DNA of 64,000 nucleotides from Nitrososphaerota archaeon (lineage in GTDB: Archaea; Thermoproteota; Nitrososphaeria; Nitrososphaerales; Nitrosopumilaceae), in assembly GCA_005877205.1 (NCBI GenBank), contig VBPL01000038.1, positions 1 to 64,000 of the forward strand, given 5' to 3'. Position numbers and translations under genes: made by a program. A model generated the notes under the pieces. It worked only from the letters and a program-made list of their open reading frames with translations, was not told the origin of the DNA and searched no databases. Shown piece by piece: positions 24,585 to 33,137 of the stretch; the first letter of the stretch is position 1; every line of letters begins with the position of its first letter.

Positions 24585-27236
24585 TTGACAGATTTTTCAC
24601 AAATAGAAAATTCGATCATTCAAGTTAAGAAACGAGATGGTCGAGTATCAGATTTCCAAAAGGATAAGATCTCAAACGCCGTCTACAAAGCATTAGTTGC
24701 TTGTAACAGGCCAGATCATGGTTTGGCTGATAAACTTGCAAATCATGTTATAGAGAAACTTGTAACTCATGGCTATTCTGTATCAGAGACTCCGAGTGTA
24801 GAAGATGTCCAAGATATGGTGGAATCTACATTAATTGAAGAGGGATTAAGCGAGATTGCCAAAGCCTACATACTCTACAGGCACGAACGAAGAAGACTAA
24901 GAGATGAAAAGATGAAGGTTCTAGAATCAAAGACCCTCGACAGTGTAGCAAAGAAATTCGATCTGAATTGTCTGAGAGTTCTAGCGTCACGATACCTGCT
25001 TAGAAATAACAAAGGCCAGATAAATGAGAGCCCAGGTGAAATGTTTGAGCGAGTCGCAGTTCTGGTTGGGGTTGCAGATGTTTTAAAGGACTCTGCCATC
25101 TTTCAAGTTGAAGGAAGATATACTCAAAACATCGAAGAGGCCACACGATATCTAGACAAACTGGATGACTTTAACTACAAATTCAAGGTAGGAAAGTATT
25201 ATCTTAACAAATATCACTTTAGATCACTGATAAACCACTACATAGATCTGGCAAAGCGCGGTCAGATGAAAGTCAGTATCAAAGAATTACTAACAATGCT
25301 AGCTGCAAACAAGTTTGAACAGCACGCAGAGAGAATCAAAGAATACTATGATCTAATGATATCTCAAGACTTTTTGCCAAACTCGCCTACAATGATGAAT
25401 GCAGGAGCAAGACTTGGACAGCTGTCTGCCTGTTTTGTACTTGCTATGCCTGATGACATGGAAAAGATAATGAAGTCATCATCAGATGCCGCTTTAATAT
25501 TCAAGTCTGGGGGTGGAGTAGGCATCAACTACTCTGAATTGAGACCTGAAGGTGATATGGTGGCCTCAACCTCTGGAGTGGCTTCAGGTCCAGTCTCCTT
25601 CATGAATATAATAAACACTGTTACTGAAGTAGTCAAACAAGGTGGCAAGCGACGAGGTGCAAACATGGGAATTATAGAAGCTTGGCACCCAGATATTGAA
25701 AAATTCATCACAGCAAAGACAAAGCCAGGAGTTCTGGAGAACTTTAATGTAAGTGTTGGAGTATGGGAGGACTTTTGGGAAGCACTTGTTAATTCAAGTG
25801 ATGGAAAGTACGTTCTTCGAAGTCCGCGCGACAAATCTCTTGTCAGAGAAGTAAATGCACATCACTTGATTGATTTGATTGCACTAGCTGCATGGAAGAG
25901 TGCAGAACCTGGACTGATCTTCTTTGATATAATTAACAAATACAATGTATTTGCAAAAGCTCGTGGCGTACCATTGCGTGCTACAAATCCATGTGGTGAA
26001 CAAAGCTTGTATCCGTATGAATCATGTAATCTTGGTTCAATCAATATTGCAAACTTTGTGAAAAGAAAAGCTGATGGACAATACGAATTTGATTGGCAGA
26101 GATACGAAGAAACAATTAGAAAAACAACAAGATTTCTTGATAACGTAATAGATGTCAATAACTACCCAATTCCAGAGATAGATCAGGCATCCAAAGAGTC
26201 ACGAAGGATCGGACTAGGAGTGATGGGGGTGGCTGATCTCTTATTCAAATTGAGAATTCCATACAATTCACAAGAAGGATTCGAATTTCAAGAGAAGCTA
26301 GCAGAAGCGTTGACTTACTATTCCATGGAAGAGAGTATTGCACTTGCAAAGACACGAGCACCCTTCCCGTTGTGTTCAAAGACAGAATATGCTGAAGGAA
26401 AGATTCCTGTAGCTGGATATTATGAGAAACCAAAAAGCGCTCGTAGCTATGACTGGGATGCTTTGATAGCCAAGATCCAAAAACATGGTATCAGAAATGT
26501 TCTGACAACTACGGTGGCTCCTACGGGCACACTATCTATGATAGCCGATTGCTCAAACGGCATGGAACCAATGTTTGCTCTTGTCTTTGAAAAACGAGTG
26601 ACAGTAGGCAGGTTCTTCTATACTAACAAAATATTCGAGGCTGTACTAAAGGAACACGGCCTATATAATGATCAGATACTAGAAAAGATAGCAAATAACT
26701 ACGGTTCAGTAAAGGGAGTGCAGGAAATTCCTGAATGGATGCAGAAAATATTTGTTACAGCAATGGACATTCATTGGACTGATCACTTGATGGCTCAGGG
26801 AGTATGGCAAAAATGGATAGGCAACGCTATTGCAAAAACAATCAATATGCCAAGTGATGTCTCTTCTGATGACGTAAAGGCGGCCTATCTATTAGCGCAT
26901 GAGCTTGGTTTGAAAGGAATCACTGTATTTAGAGATGGTTCAAGACACGAGCAGGTGCTACACTTGACTGGAAACAATGTGCAGAAGACATTCCAGGTTA
27001 CACCAAGCGTGTATGTTACAGATCATATCTCAAAGAACATAACAAATGCATATCTGAAATCTCAGATAGAAAGAGCACTTCAAATAAAGATTCCAGATGC
27101 CGCAGTATCAACAACTACACTCACACCAGAACAGATGGAAGAGAGATTGTGTCCAACATGCAAGAACAACTTGGTCTTTGCAGAAGGCTGCAGTGTCTGC
27201 ATCGAATGTGGATACAGTGGCTGCACATCTGGATAA
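24585..27236 (+). CDS. nrdJ: Adenosylcobalamin-dependent (class II) ribonucleotide reductase
   Basis: Reduces ribonucleotides to deoxyribonucleotides using a B12-derived radical. Residues about 8-100 are an ATP-cone for overall activity control; the catalytic barrel follows with LSACFVL (first redox cysteine) and the NPCGEQ motif holding the thiyl-radical Cys and catalytic Glu, then APTGTLSMIADCSNGMEP. The C-terminus has a cysteine-rich tail (CPTCKNN ... CSVCIECGYSGC) for re-reduction. 883 residues is normal for the NrdJ group. The start is a TTG preceded by GGGGAG. Cobalamin genes at 46.5-50.7 kb would supply the cofactor. Confidence 0.95.
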   Translation: MTDFSQIENSIIQVKKRDGRVSDFQKDKISNAVYKALVACNRPDHGLADKLANHVIEKLVTHGYSVSETPSVEDVQDMVESTLIEEGLSEIAKAYILYRHERRRLRDEKMKVLESKTLDSVAKKFDLNCLRVLASRYLLRNNKGQINESPGEMFERVAVLVGVADVLKDSAIFQVEGRYTQNIEEATRYLDKLDDFNYKFKVGKYYLNKYHFRSLINHYIDLAKRGQMKVSIKELLTMLAANKFEQHAERIKEYYDLMISQDFLPNSPTMMNAGARLGQLSACFVLAMPDDMEKIMKSSSDAALIFKSGGGVGINYSELRPEGDMVASTSGVASGPVSFMNIINTVTEVVKQGGKRRGANMGIIEAWHPDIEKFITAKTKPGVLENFNVSVGVWEDFWEALVNSSDGKYVLRSPRDKSLVREVNAHHLIDLIALAAWKSAEPGLIFFDIINKYNVFAKARGVPLRATNPCGEQSLYPYESCNLGSINIANFVKRKADGQYEFDWQRYEETIRKTTRFLDNVIDVNNYPIPEIDQASKESRRIGLGVMGVADLLFKLRIPYNSQEGFEFQEKLAEALTYYSMEESIALAKTRAPFPLCSKTEYAEGKIPVAGYYEKPKSARSYDWDALIAKIQKHGIRNVLTTTVAPTGTLSMIADCSNGMEPMFALVFEKRVTVGRFFYTNKIFEAVLKEHGLYNDQILEKIANNYGSVKGVQEIPEWMQKIFVTAMDIHWTDHLMAQGVWQKWIGNAIAKTINMPSDVSSDDVKAAYLLAHELGLKGITVFRDGSRHEQVLHLTGNNVQKTFQVTPSVYVTDHISKNITNAYLKSQIERALQIKIPDAAVSTTTLTPEQMEERLCPTCKNNLVFAEGCSVCIECGYSGCTSG

Positions 27237-27350
27237 AAACAAAGCTAACACATACTTCACCTTACGCTTATCCTGTTTAATGGATAAGGGCGGGGGGCAA
27301 TCAGTACTCTGCCCGCGGCAGAGGAAAATCTTCAAAACCCCCCGTATACC
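27237..27350 (-). ncRNA. Candidate structured GC-rich RNA downstream of nrdJ
   Basis: The 221-bp gap holds a compact GC-rich block unlike its AT-rich surroundings. Three perfect pairings are visible: an outer stem CGGGGGG (27291-27297) with CCCCCCG (27338-27344), an inner hairpin CTCTGCC-CGC-GGCAGAG (27307-27323), and a separate hairpin CTTATCC-8 nt-GGATAAG (27267-27288). On the minus strand a TATA-like TTTTATTAATAAAT (about 27374-27387) precedes it by about 26 nt and a GTTTTTA run (27234-27240) ends it, so minus is the favoured strand. It does not fold as a tRNA and has no clear H/ACA or C/D boxes. Confidence 0.42.
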
Positions 27351-27388
27351 GACGTTACTAATTACGTAAAGATCATTTATTAATAAAA

Positions 27389-27400
27389 GTTACCGGTAAC
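27389..27400. promoter_or_regulatory. 12-bp perfect palindrome GTTACCGGTAAC
   Basis: Self-complementary over 12 bases, located between the RNA candidate and the glycosidase-like gene, 58 nt before that gene's TTG. A second 12-bp palindrome, AGCTTTAAAGCT at 27416-27427, covers the probable TATA box of that gene. Both may be operators. Confidence 0.35.
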
Positions 27401-27457
27401 ACTATATTGCAATAGAGCTTTAAAGCTTTTAACTAGAGACGATTCGTAGGATCATAA

Positions 27458-28570
27458 TTGAATAAAAAAATTATTAGTGTTGCCATCGGAATTGCAGTTG
27501 CAATTATTGCAGTTACAATGATTTTTGTCGTCTTACAACCGCAGCAACTTACTCCACCACCACTACAGACTGCACATAATCCAAAACTTGGTCTAGTTGT
27601 CATGCCTCCTACTCAAAGACCAACACTTGAAGAGATACAAAATTCATACAGCCAAGCTGCATCCACTGGGATAGGAAGGAGTAACGTCTATCTCTCTTGG
27701 CCAAATATCGAACCCACGCAGGGAAAGTACAACTGGAGTACTTCAGACATCCTAATGGGATTAAACAGAGAACAGAATCTTAATGTTACACTTTATTTTT
27801 CTGTAATTAATAATCGTGTCTTTGGACCATTTCCAGATTGGATAGAAAAACCACAACTTGATCAAAAACTAGAAAATAAAACAATCGCTACACTTGACAC
27901 CATCTTATCGAGATACTATATAGTTGATTATGTAATAATAGGAGGAAACGTGTACGCTTACTTTAAAGAACATCCGGAGGAGATTCCAAAATATGTAGAT
28001 TTCTTTAATGGTGTATACAACAAATTAAAAGAAAAGCATCCTAATGTGAAATTTGGAAACTGGTTTTCATTAAATGACATTGTGAATCATTATGATAATG
28101 ATACAGTATCAAAACTCAATCAAGGCGATTTTGTAGCTTATTCTTATGCACCTGTAGACCTGCTTTATTACCAGAGCAAGAGTCCAGATGAAGAAGGAAA
28201 GAATCTACAAAAAATGATAGATCTTGCAAATGGCAAAAAAATAGCATTAATAGAAGTTGGATGGAGTACCAACAAATCAGTTAACGGTATAGAAGAAGAT
28301 CAAGTGAAATTTATGAAAAATGTATACGACTTTTACAGGAAGAATCAATCGCAATTTGAATTTCTAACTTGGTATAGGCAATATGATAGACCGGTAGATA
28401 CATGTTACAACTCTCTGAACCAAGAATCTGGTTCAATGTTTGGCAACGAATTTGTTTTAAATAATACTGCATCATATCTTTGTGGCACTGGCCTTATTGA
28501 TACAGACAAAAACCCAAAACCTGCATGGGATGAATTCAAAAGACAAATAGAATTGAGTTCTAATTCTTAA
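27458..28570 (+). CDS. Membrane-anchored glycoside hydrolase-like TIM-barrel protein
   Basis: A 370-residue extracellular protein held by an N-terminal membrane helix (residues 5-26). The motif WPNIEPTQGKYNW (81-93) is typical of clan A glycosidases, and E266 in IEVGWST matches the nucleophile position of related barrels. The usual acid/base motif GNE after strand 4 is replaced by G163-N164-V165 (IIGGNVYAYF), so the acid/base Glu appears to be missing and the protein may bind rather than cleave sugars. TTG start. It may act on the cell-surface glycans. Confidence 0.62.
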   Translation: MNKKIISVAIGIAVAIIAVTMIFVVLQPQQLTPPPLQTAHNPKLGLVVMPPTQRPTLEEIQNSYSQAASTGIGRSNVYLSWPNIEPTQGKYNWSTSDILMGLNREQNLNVTLYFSVINNRVFGPFPDWIEKPQLDQKLENKTIATLDTILSRYYIVDYVIIGGNVYAYFKEHPEEIPKYVDFFNGVYNKLKEKHPNVKFGNWFSLNDIVNHYDNDTVSKLNQGDFVAYSYAPVDLLYYQSKSPDEEGKNLQKMIDLANGKKIALIEVGWSTNKSVNGIEEDQVKFMKNVYDFYRKNQSQFEFLTWYRQYDRPVDTCYNSLNQESGSMFGNEFVLNNTASYLCGTGLIDTDKNPKPAWDEFKRQIELSSNS

Positions 28571-28578
28571 TTACAAAT

Positions 28579-28651
28579 GCGGTCGCCGGGATTTGAACCC
28601 GGGTAACGGGCTTGGAAGGCCAGTGTACTAACCAAACTATACTACGACCGC
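28579..28651 (-). tRNA. tRNA-Gly (anticodon UCC)
   Basis: A 73-nt cloverleaf on the minus strand. The acceptor arms GCGGTCG/CGACCGC pair fully, the T-arm is CCGGG-TTCAAAT-CCCGG, and the anticodon loop CTTCCAA gives UCC for glycine. One T-C mismatch sits in the anticodon stem. No intron and no encoded CCA. Confidence 0.96.
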
Positions 28652-28671
28652 TCATTCTGCCAATCTTAGAC

Positions 28672-29340
28672 CTACATAATAATTCTTTTTTCATATTCGT
28701 ACAGTACACGTGAAATGATCACATGAGCTTCAAGAGCATTTTTGTTAATAGATACTGTTCTATCGAAATGTTTCTTTGTCATATCAGAAAAATGACCTTT
28801 AGCAAATCCTCCCACCACCAAACAGGTTTCGCTATCTAATTCCAGAGCCAACTGTTGATAAGAGATTAAAGTTCCTTTTGTAGAAAGCCCAACTATTTGC
28901 TTTGGTTTTATTTTATCCATTAAGCTAGAAAAATCCATATTTTTTATTTCAAGAAGAGTTTTGTTGTCCTCTTCTATCTTGCCAGTAGAATACAATTTTT
29001 CAATTAATCCAACAAATCTATGATAAGATTTTGGCAGCCTAACATTTTGACTTACAAATATGACTTTGTCATCAATCGTATGAACGAAGACGCAAAGTTT
29101 TTTTTCAAAATATAGAGGAATACTGCAAGCCTCCAGAAGGGAAAAATGTACCAAATCTGGTCTGCCTCTTTTTATCTCATCCTTAATTCCCTTCATAGCA
29201 GCAAAATGCCATGATATGTCTAGCAAAATTTCAGATGGTTTCTTCTTCGATCTTCTGGCTGAAGCAAGGACAGAATTGTGCTTTTGGAGTTCTGGCGGTA
29301 CTAGTTCCAGAGCAGACTCTGCTATAACAAGAGAAAGCAA
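28672..29340 (-). CDS. nep1: Nep1/Emg1 rRNA pseudouridine N1-methyltransferase
   Basis: Methylates a hypermodified pseudouridine of 16S rRNA and helps assemble the small subunit. The SPOUT-type fold is recognisable, with the N-terminal LVIAESALELVP, the RRGRPD-like motif (KRGRPDLVH, about 57-65) and the cofactor-binding C-terminal region VVGGFAKGHF (about 177-186). The start is a TTG, two bases from the start region of the divergent RNase P gene. Its neighbours are all translation related. Confidence 0.92.
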   Translation of the reverse strand: MLSLVIAESALELVPPELQKHNSVLASARRSKKKPSEILLDISWHFAAMKGIKDEIKRGRPDLVHFSLLEACSIPLYFEKKLCVFVHTIDDKVIFVSQNVRLPKSYHRFVGLIEKLYSTGKIEEDNKTLLEIKNMDFSSLMDKIKPKQIVGLSTKGTLISYQQLALELDSETCLVVGGFAKGHFSDMTKKHFDRTVSINKNALEAHVIISRVLYEYEKRIIM

Positions 29341-29342
29341 GA

Positions 29343-29696
29343 TTGTATTTTAAGGGTAAGAATTATTTAACTAACGTGAAAGCTGCGCTGAAGGACCTGA
29401 TAATCGAAAGAATGCAAATTCTTATCAATAACGCCATGTCAAATGCAAGATCAAATCCAGAATTAGCAGAAAGACAAGCAAGTCTTGCTAAAAGACTAAG
29501 CACAAAACATCGAGTTAGAATGCCATATGAGATACGGATGAACTTTTGCAAGAAGTGTAAAAAGTTCATCGTGCCAGGTTTCACATCTAGAGTAAGAGTG
29601 GGAAGAAGTTCTGTGAAATCAGTACGCATCACCTGCGGGTTTTGTAATCACACATATCGAAAGATCATTAAAAAACAAATTCTAAAAGGTCAATGA
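29343..29696 (+). CDS. rnp4: RNase P protein component 4 (Rpp21 family)
   Basis: Protein subunit of archaeal RNase P, which trims tRNA 5' ends. It has basic helices at the N-terminus and a zinc ribbon with CKKC and CGFC (about 60-63 and 98-101). The TTG at 29343 gives 117 residues; the GTG at 29376 (protein beginning VKAALKD) would fit a TATA-like TATTTTAA about 26 nt upstream and is a good alternative. Divergent from nep1 with almost no spacer. Confidence 0.9.
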   Translation: MYFKGKNYLTNVKAALKDLIIERMQILINNAMSNARSNPELAERQASLAKRLSTKHRVRMPYEIRMNFCKKCKKFIVPGFTSRVRVGRSSVKSVRITCGFCNHTYRKIIKKQILKGQ

Positions 29697-29727
29697 TTTA
29701 TAAGACGAACTTTAAATTTTGGTTTTC

Positions 29728-30180
29728 ATGGCAAAGGCATACGATGTACCTCCGGATTTACTGATTAACAAATTATCAGAGATTCTAAAGAGCGAGGATA
29801 TCACTCCTCCCAGCTGGATCCCATTTGTCAAAACTGGCTCTCATGCACAAAAGCCACCACATCAAAATGATTGGTACTATACAAGATGCGCATCTCTTTT
29901 GAGAAAGATTTACCTACATGGCCCTATTGGTATACAAGACCTAAGAACAATGTATGGTGGAACAAAGGCAGTAGGATACGGAGGAGCTCATCACCGAGAT
30001 GCGGGTGGTGCAATCATTAGAACTGCGGTTCACAACCTGGAAAAATTAGGTTATCTTGATAAGGTTGAAGGAAAAGGAAGAACAATCTCTCACGCAGGAA
30101 TGAAAAAGATTGATCGTGTTTCAACTGAAATATTAAATGAGCTAATAACAAAGAACCCAAATCTGAAGAAATACTCCTAA
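29728..30180 (+). CDS. rps19e: 30S ribosomal protein S19e
   Basis: Archaeal/eukaryal small-subunit ribosomal protein. The sequence begins MAKAYDVPPDLL and contains the family block WYYTRCASLLRKIYL and YGGAHHRDAGG. ATG at 29728 is chosen over an upstream TTG. It is followed at 7 nt by the PDCD5-family gene, an arrangement common in archaea. Confidence 0.96.
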   Translation: MAKAYDVPPDLLINKLSEILKSEDITPPSWIPFVKTGSHAQKPPHQNDWYYTRCASLLRKIYLHGPIGIQDLRTMYGGTKAVGYGGAHHRDAGGAIIRTAVHNLEKLGYLDKVEGKGRTISHAGMKKIDRVSTEILNELITKNPNLKKYS

Positions 30181-30187
30181 TGGTCTT

Positions 30188-30466
30188 ATGAGCATCGAAA
30201 ATCCAAACGATGAAAGAAAGCCAAATGATGCAGAAGTTAATGCTCTAAAAGAGCACGCACTCAGAACGCTTCTTACGCCTGAAGCCAGATTGAGATTAAA
30301 CAATGTAAAGATGGTAAAGCCAGATCTTGCTGCAATGGTTGAGAACTATCTTCTTGGGATGGCATCACAGGGTAAGTTGAACTCACAAATATCAGACGAT
30401 CAACTAAAGCAAATTCTACTGTCTATCCAACAACCAAAGAGAGATTTCAAAATAAACCGAAGGTAG
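30188..30466 (+). CDS. PDCD5-family DNA-binding protein
   Basis: A 92-residue helical protein of the PDCD5/TFAR19 family with the conserved LLTPEARLRLNNVKMVKP segment (33-50) and a basic C-terminal tail. The family is universal in archaea and linked to nucleic acid binding and to ribosomal genes by position; the exact role is not settled. It forms a unit with S19e. Confidence 0.93.
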   Translation: MSIENPNDERKPNDAEVNALKEHALRTLLTPEARLRLNNVKMVKPDLAAMVENYLLGMASQGKLNSQISDDQLKQILLSIQQPKRDFKINRR

Positions 30467-30509
30467 GTCTAGCGAAAATATATTAGGGGTAAGTTAGGCG
30501 GATCCAACT

Positions 30510-31559
30510 ATGAAAGCAGTTGTTTACGAAAAATATGCGCCAAATGATGACTACAAATCAATTCTAAAAGTTAAAGAAGTGGATGATCCAAAACCAAAAC
30601 CCAACGAAGTCGTCTTTAGAGTAAAAGCTACTGCACTTAACTACAACGATATCTGGGGAATGAGAGGACAACCGATTCCAGTTCCTTTACCTCACATTTC
30701 AGGATCAGACGCAGCAGGTGAAGTCATAGCAGTAGGAGCTGACGTTACTAGTTTCAAGATAGGTGATAAAGTTGTTTCACATTCAAACATGTCATGCAGA
30801 GTTTGTCAAGCGTGCACTGATGGACGCGAATATGATTGTATCAAGAGGACCATTTGGGGATTCCAAACAGGACCACTATGGGGTGCCTTCTCCGAAATCA
30901 CTCATTTGCCAGAGGTAAACGTTGCAAAAATTCCAGAAGGTGTAAGTTATGATGACGCAGCAGCAGCTTCAATGACTCTGTTGACTGCTTGGCATATGCT
31001 GGTAGGAAGAGCAAGGATTCGTCCGGGTCAAACCGTACTTATCATGGGAGGAGGTTCAGGTGTTGGCAGCTTTGGAATTCAAATAGCAAAACTCTATAAC
31101 TGTACTGTGATTGCAACTGCAAGCCCTGACAAACTAGACAAACTAAAGCAGGCAGGTGCTGATTATGCAGTAGATCACAGAAAAGAAGACTGGAGCAAAG
31201 AAGTAAGAGAAATTGCAAAACCACTAGGTGGTATCGACATTTCATTTGATCATATTGGACAAACCCACTGGAATGCTCAGCTTACTCTGCTGAAATATGG
31301 TGGAACGCTTGTCACGTGTGGAGCAACCACGGGATATGACGCCAAGACCGATTTGAGACACATTTTCTTCAAAGGAACAAACATCTTGGGTTCAACACAG
31401 GGAACAAAGGCAGAATTAGAACAGGGCCTATACTGGATGGGCAAAAAGAAGATAAAAGCTGTAATAGATTCTGTACATAGCTTTGAAAATGCTGCAGAAG
31501 CACATACTAAGATGCTAACGGGTAAAGGAATGTTCGGCAAAATCTTAATGAAACCATAA
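30510..31559 (+). CDS. Zinc-binding MDR-family alcohol dehydrogenase/enoyl reductase
   Basis: A 349-residue NAD(P)-dependent medium-chain dehydrogenase. The N-terminal GroES-like domain has the structural-zinc cysteines in SCRVCQACTDGREYDC (about 92-107), and the Rossmann part has GGGSGVGSFGIQIAK (about 181-195). The catalytic zinc site is incomplete (NYNDIWG instead of C-x-D/S-x-H), which favours reduction of enoyl or quinone substrates over alcohol oxidation. A crotonyl- or acryloyl-CoA reductase role in carbon fixation is possible, not shown. Confidence 0.82.
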   Translation: MKAVVYEKYAPNDDYKSILKVKEVDDPKPKPNEVVFRVKATALNYNDIWGMRGQPIPVPLPHISGSDAAGEVIAVGADVTSFKIGDKVVSHSNMSCRVCQACTDGREYDCIKRTIWGFQTGPLWGAFSEITHLPEVNVAKIPEGVSYDDAAAASMTLLTAWHMLVGRARIRPGQTVLIMGGGSGVGSFGIQIAKLYNCTVIATASPDKLDKLKQAGADYAVDHRKEDWSKEVREIAKPLGGIDISFDHIGQTHWNAQLTLLKYGGTLVTCGATTGYDAKTDLRHIFFKGTNILGSTQGTKAELEQGLYWMGKKKIKAVIDSVHSFENAAEAHTKMLTGKGMFGKILMKP

Positions 31560-31572
31560 ACCCACTCATTTT

Positions 31573-32430
31573 ATGGCAAGACTCTTACGAAGTCTTCTAT
31601 TTGTTCCTGGAAATAATGCACGATTCTTAGAAAAAGCTAAAACCCTTGCTGCTGACATTATTTGTTTTGATTTGGAAGACGCGGTACCTTTTGAAGAAAA
31701 AAAATCAGCTAGAAATCTAATCAAAAATGCATTGACAGACCGTCCTCAATACAAAGCTGAAGTTTATGTAAGAACAAACTCTCTTGCGTCTGGCATGATT
31801 CCAGATGATTTAGCAGAAATTATTCAGAAAGGAACTGATGGAATAGTAATTCCCAAGGTCAATGATGCAAACGAAATAACAAAAATGGAAAGGATTTTGG
31901 CAAGTTTAGAAAAGAAACGAAAATTGAAACCTACAGAACTTATCCCGTCAATAGAATCTGCAACAGGTGTTGTCAATGCGTATAATATTGCATCAGCCAG
32001 TAAAAGAGTGTCAGCTCTTGTTTTTGGTGTGTTTGACTTGCTCAATGACTTGGGAGTAGAATACACAAAACAAGCAGATGGTGCACGATACGCAAGATCT
32101 AAGATTCCTATAGACGCAAAAGCAGCAGGAAAATATGCTATAGATGCAATCTGGCAGGACCTAAACGATACGAAAGGGCTTGAACAAGACTGCCTTACAG
32201 CTAAGAATTTAGGATATGTGGGCAAAAGTGTCATTCATCCTGACCAGATCAAGACCGTACATAGCGTATTCCATCCTACTCTATCTGAGATAGAATGGGC
32301 AAAAAGGGTCATTGAGGCATATTCTTCAGCAAAAGTTACAAAAAAGGGTGCAACCACAGTAGATGGTAAAATGATAGACGAAGTTCACTTCAAGAGAGCC
32401 AAGACCCTGATTGATTCAACTCCTTCTTAA
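31573..32430 (+). CDS. HpcH/HpaI-CitE family CoA-ester lyase
   Basis: A 285-residue TIM-barrel lyase similar to citrate lyase beta, malyl-CoA lyase and citramalyl-CoA lyase. The start LLRSLLFVPGNNARF and the metal/substrate residues in CFDLEDAVP (about 32-40), PSIESATGVVNA and GVFDLLNDLG are typical. It starts 13 nt after the dehydrogenase gene, so the two are probably co-transcribed. The exact acyl-CoA substrate is unknown. Confidence 0.85.
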   Translation: MARLLRSLLFVPGNNARFLEKAKTLAADIICFDLEDAVPFEEKKSARNLIKNALTDRPQYKAEVYVRTNSLASGMIPDDLAEIIQKGTDGIVIPKVNDANEITKMERILASLEKKRKLKPTELIPSIESATGVVNAYNIASASKRVSALVFGVFDLLNDLGVEYTKQADGARYARSKIPIDAKAAGKYAIDAIWQDLNDTKGLEQDCLTAKNLGYVGKSVIHPDQIKTVHSVFHPTLSEIEWAKRVIEAYSSAKVTKKGATTVDGKMIDEVHFKRAKTLIDSTPS

Positions 32431-32474
32431 CGATCAGAATAAATCATCATATATCAAATAACATCACGTTACAG

Positions 32475-33065
32475 ATGTTTACTGGAATTATTGAAGGCCT
32501 TGGTAATGTTGTGAAATTTGATAAAAAAACAAAAAATCGTAGTGCAGCCAAAATGCAAATAAATCTAGGCAAATTTGCAAAAGATCTCAGAGTGGGAGGC
32601 AGCGTAGCAATAAATGGTGTTTGTCTTACTGCAGTCAGAATAACAAAGGGAATAGCTGAATTTGAGATGGTGGGAGAAACAATCAAGAAAACGAATCTTG
32701 GACACTTGAAAAATGGTGATAAAGTGAACATAGAAAGAAGTCTGAAGATTGGTGACAGACTAGAGGGACATTTCGTACTAGGACACGTCGATGGTGTAGG
32801 TATAGTTGTTAAAATAGAAAAACAACCAAACCAAGTAAAGATCTGGATCGAAACAGCAAATGAACTATCAAAACACATAATCAGGAAAGGATCCGTAACA
32901 ATAGATGGAATAAGTCTGACAGTTGTTGATGTGTTTAAAAATAAATTTTCCGTTTCAATAATACCACATACAATCAGAGTAACAAATCTCAGATTCAAGA
33001 AAATTGGCGATAAAGTTAATATTGAAACCGACATTCTTGGAAAGTACGTCATGTCTGAAAGCTAA
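32475..33065 (+). CDS. ribE: Riboflavin synthase, bacterial-type alpha chain
   Basis: Dismutates two 6,7-dimethyl-8-ribityllumazine molecules to riboflavin. The protein begins MFTGIIEGLG and has the two tandem lumazine-binding barrels (about 1-97 and 98-190), each with a GxVxxxGxxL-type motif. This is the bacterial/eukaryal type and unlike the archaeal pentameric synthase of methanogens, so its presence suggests an old gene acquisition. It opens the riboflavin cluster, 72 nt before ribB. Confidence 0.95.
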   Translation: MFTGIIEGLGNVVKFDKKTKNRSAAKMQINLGKFAKDLRVGGSVAINGVCLTAVRITKGIAEFEMVGETIKKTNLGHLKNGDKVNIERSLKIGDRLEGHFVLGHVDGVGIVVKIEKQPNQVKIWIETANELSKHIIRKGSVTIDGISLTVVDVFKNKFSVSIIPHTIRVTNLRFKKIGDKVNIETDILGKYVMSES

Positions 33066-33080
33066 AAACCTACTACTTTT

Positions 33081-33094
33081 TTGGTAATTACCAA
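33081..33094. promoter_or_regulatory. 14-bp palindrome upstream of ribB promoter
   Basis: TTGGTAATTACCAA is fully self-complementary. It lies just before the TATA candidate TTTATAAT (33108-33115) for the ribB ATG at 33138. The position suits a regulator that controls ribB and the four genes after it; archaeal riboflavin regulators of the RbkR type bind palindromes, but I cannot match the motif here. Confidence 0.45.
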
Positions 33095-33137
33095 TTTTCT
33101 AGTAAGATTTATAATTATACGAACAAGCTGATTACGC

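Noticed and set aside
24406-24588. 60-codon TTG frame ending with a 4-nt overlap on nrdJ
   Set aside because: The overlap looks operon-like, but the composition (many Phe, Cys, Asn) and the promoter elements inside it argue against a gene.
27245-27350. tRNA remnant in the GC-rich block (a TTCAAAA word and a possible 5-bp stem with 7-nt loop)
   Set aside because: The anticodon-like loop lacks U33, the T-arm does not pair and there is no D-arm; the sequence folds better as other hairpins.
32447-33052. 201-codon frame opposite riboflavin synthase
   Set aside because: Antisense shadow of ribE, whose motifs and neighbours are unambiguous; the predicted peptide is low-quality hydrophobic sequence.
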